Origin: Clytia hemisphaerica
Taxonomy: Eukaryota; Cnidaria; Hydrozoa; Leptothecata; Clytiidae
Reading direction: 5' to 3'
Assembly: GCA_902728285.1 (NCBI GenBank)
Contig: CACVBU010000194.1
Span: forward strand, 558,001-622,000
Length of the DNA stretch: 64,000 nucleotides
A program made the translations under genes and the position numbers. The notes under the pieces are model-generated. The model did not search any database. It was not told the DNA's origin and saw nothing but the letters and a program-made list of their open reading frames with translations. This document shows positions 62,315 through 64,000 of this stretch, one piece after another (within the stretch, counting starts at the first letter, position 1; every line of letters starts with the position of its first letter).

Positions 62315-64000
62315 GTGAGTCATCCTTCTTTCCTCGTATCAAACGCTTTTAAGAGTATAACTTTCTGATTTTCTGTCCTTCAAAATATGTAACAATTACA
62401 TTTGGAAATTTTCCCTGCAACTGGCTAGCCAAGAAATACAAGTTTTTGAGAAAATTCATACTTTTTCATGCTGCTATATGAACAAAATCTCATTGGATTT
62501 TTAATTTCATAGTTAACTTGGTGAAATCCCTCTAGCCGACCACATTTAATGCAGACTCGATTCTAGCCATCTTTACTCGTTTCTACATCGACCTTTTTCA
62601 TTATCACTGATGAACTAAATAGTTAAGAATCGACCATGAGTGCCACAATTTTTATTCAGCTCATTGGAACAGACTCTGGAAAGTCTTCATTTTTGTGAGA
62701 TAAAAACATGAAGGCCTTCAACCAGGGTCTGAAGTGAACTTACTGTGTGGTGATCGATTTGTTATCAAAGCCCTAATTTTCTGAGTTTTCATTTTGAACG
62801 GGGAGTGGCTGTAAAAGCTTGAGTTTTCGAATAAACGAAACATACCTTTTAGATTGAATTTGAATATAAGCGCAAGCTTGCTGTAACAGCCTCCTTCAAA
62901 ATCCAAGAAGCTCGTGAAAAACGTCTCGATTTTGGTTGGCTGTTATAGTTAAGCTTCGCCAGATTTTACGCTCATAGCTGTTAAAAATGATCTAAAAAGC
63001 TGAACTACCTATCGAGAAAAATTATCTCTTTTTGATACGAATTGTTCACCTTTTCCTACCAATGAAATACACGATATTGATACTTCGTGAATCACACGAT
63101 ACTTCGTGAATCACACAGATTCATTGGGTAATACATGGTAACAAACTAACATAGCGAGTACTTCTTAGTTTCAGAAAGGTCTCTCTCTGAACTTTCTTTC
63201 GCTAACCTTGAAGAGTCGAATCATCGAATTGAAAACGAAGAAATTATAAAATCATCGACTCGAAAAATCGACTCCTCAAGAGACGGTTAAGTGCCTGTAG
63301 TTTCTTGACTAAACTTTTGAAAAGTAATTTTACGGCTCCTGATTCTCTGGTGCAATCGATGTATCTTACGCTGATACACATTAACAGACAATAGAAAGCC
63401 CACAATTTTCATGAAAAACTTGTGGGCTCCTTAAAGTCTGTCACGAGTACAATGTAATCGAAAGCCTCGAAAATACGAATCGAATAACCGGACTGGGACA
63501 GAGTATAATCTTACTTTTGTTGTCTTGACTTTCTCCTTCTCAGAAATAAGTCTACAAAAGAACAAGGATGCTTTCTGTTTGCTAGGCCTTGTCTCTATTA
63601 GTAGCCTCTGCACTGCATACGATTGAATCTATGCAATAACAGCAACCACATTAGAAGCCAGGCCATAAGTAGCTGCAACTATTAATCCAAAAAACTTACG
63701 AGAACCAAATTTCACTAACAAGTTCTATTTTTGTCAAAAACATTGGTTATTTTAGAAAATTATTTGACGTCTACAGTTTCTATTTTTAGAGAGAGGATCG
63801 TTTTTTTTAACGAAGATTTCTGACGTCAGTCATTTATAATAATCAACGATTACGCCAGATCGGCATTCTTGGGGTGCACTACACTATTACGAGTTCAAAG
63901 CACTGATCTTTAACTACTTGACCGGATCGGACTTCCCATAAAAGGAAACGTGTCAAGTTTTTTTAGATCGGACTAAATTTCATTGGCTTTAAGTGTGCAC
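62315..64000. other. Start of ATP9B intron 27; no exon found
   Basis: Splicing should continue to the last exon or exons, but nothing here encodes the expected final membrane helices. A 19-base tandem duplication (GATACTTCGTGAATCACAC) lies at about 63078-63116. Open frames are short and unrecognised. Confidence 0.5.

Overview
This is a stretch of an invertebrate animal genome. It is AT-rich, the genes are split by GT-AG introns, and there are many long non-coding stretches full of short DNA transposons. Three genes encode full-length orthologues of conserved animal proteins (ALKBH8, NUP43, a class-2 P4-ATPase). The phylum cannot be fixed from the sequence alone; a tunicate or a cnidarian would both be plausible.

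Layout. (1) 1-450: the last exon of a Golgi-type carbohydrate sulfotransferase whose 5' part lies before the window. (2) 4006-8405, + strand: an eight-exon gene for a small secreted or GPI-anchored surface protein (signal peptide, two Ig domains, Cys-rich linker, two FN3 domains, hydrophobic tail). (3) 10010-13250, - strand: six-exon ALKBH8 with RRM, AlkB and methyltransferase parts. (4) 13726-16212, - strand: three-exon NUP43, head-to-tail with ALKBH8. (5) 16213-34856: 18.6 kb without a recognisable gene, made of nested inverted-repeat elements, a tandem triplication of a 1.1 kb unit, TA-flanked mariner-type MITEs and a long imperfect palindrome. (6) 34857-62314, + strand: 27 exons of an ATP9B-type P4-ATPase; the last exon or exons lie beyond the window. 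(7) 50344-53999, - strand, wholly inside intron 21 of that ATPase: a seven-exon Mab-21/cGAS-like nucleotidyltransferase with all catalytic acidic residues present.

The exon maps were built by hand and checked for reading phase: each complete model closes in frame (497, 657, 375 and 564 residues). The genes do not form a pathway. ALKBH8 modifies tRNA wobble uridines, NUP43 belongs to the nuclear pore Y-complex, ATP9B acts in trans-Golgi and endosomal membranes, the Ig/FN3 protein is probably at the cell surface, and the nested nucleotidyltransferase may be an innate immune sensor.

Most of the remaining signal is mobile DNA. It includes a tRNA-derived SINE with a 10-bp target duplication, MITEs with clear terminal repeats and target duplications, foldback hairpins in introns, a 93-bp tandem array in ATP9B intron 1 that fakes a long open frame, and dispersed repeats shared between introns of different genes.
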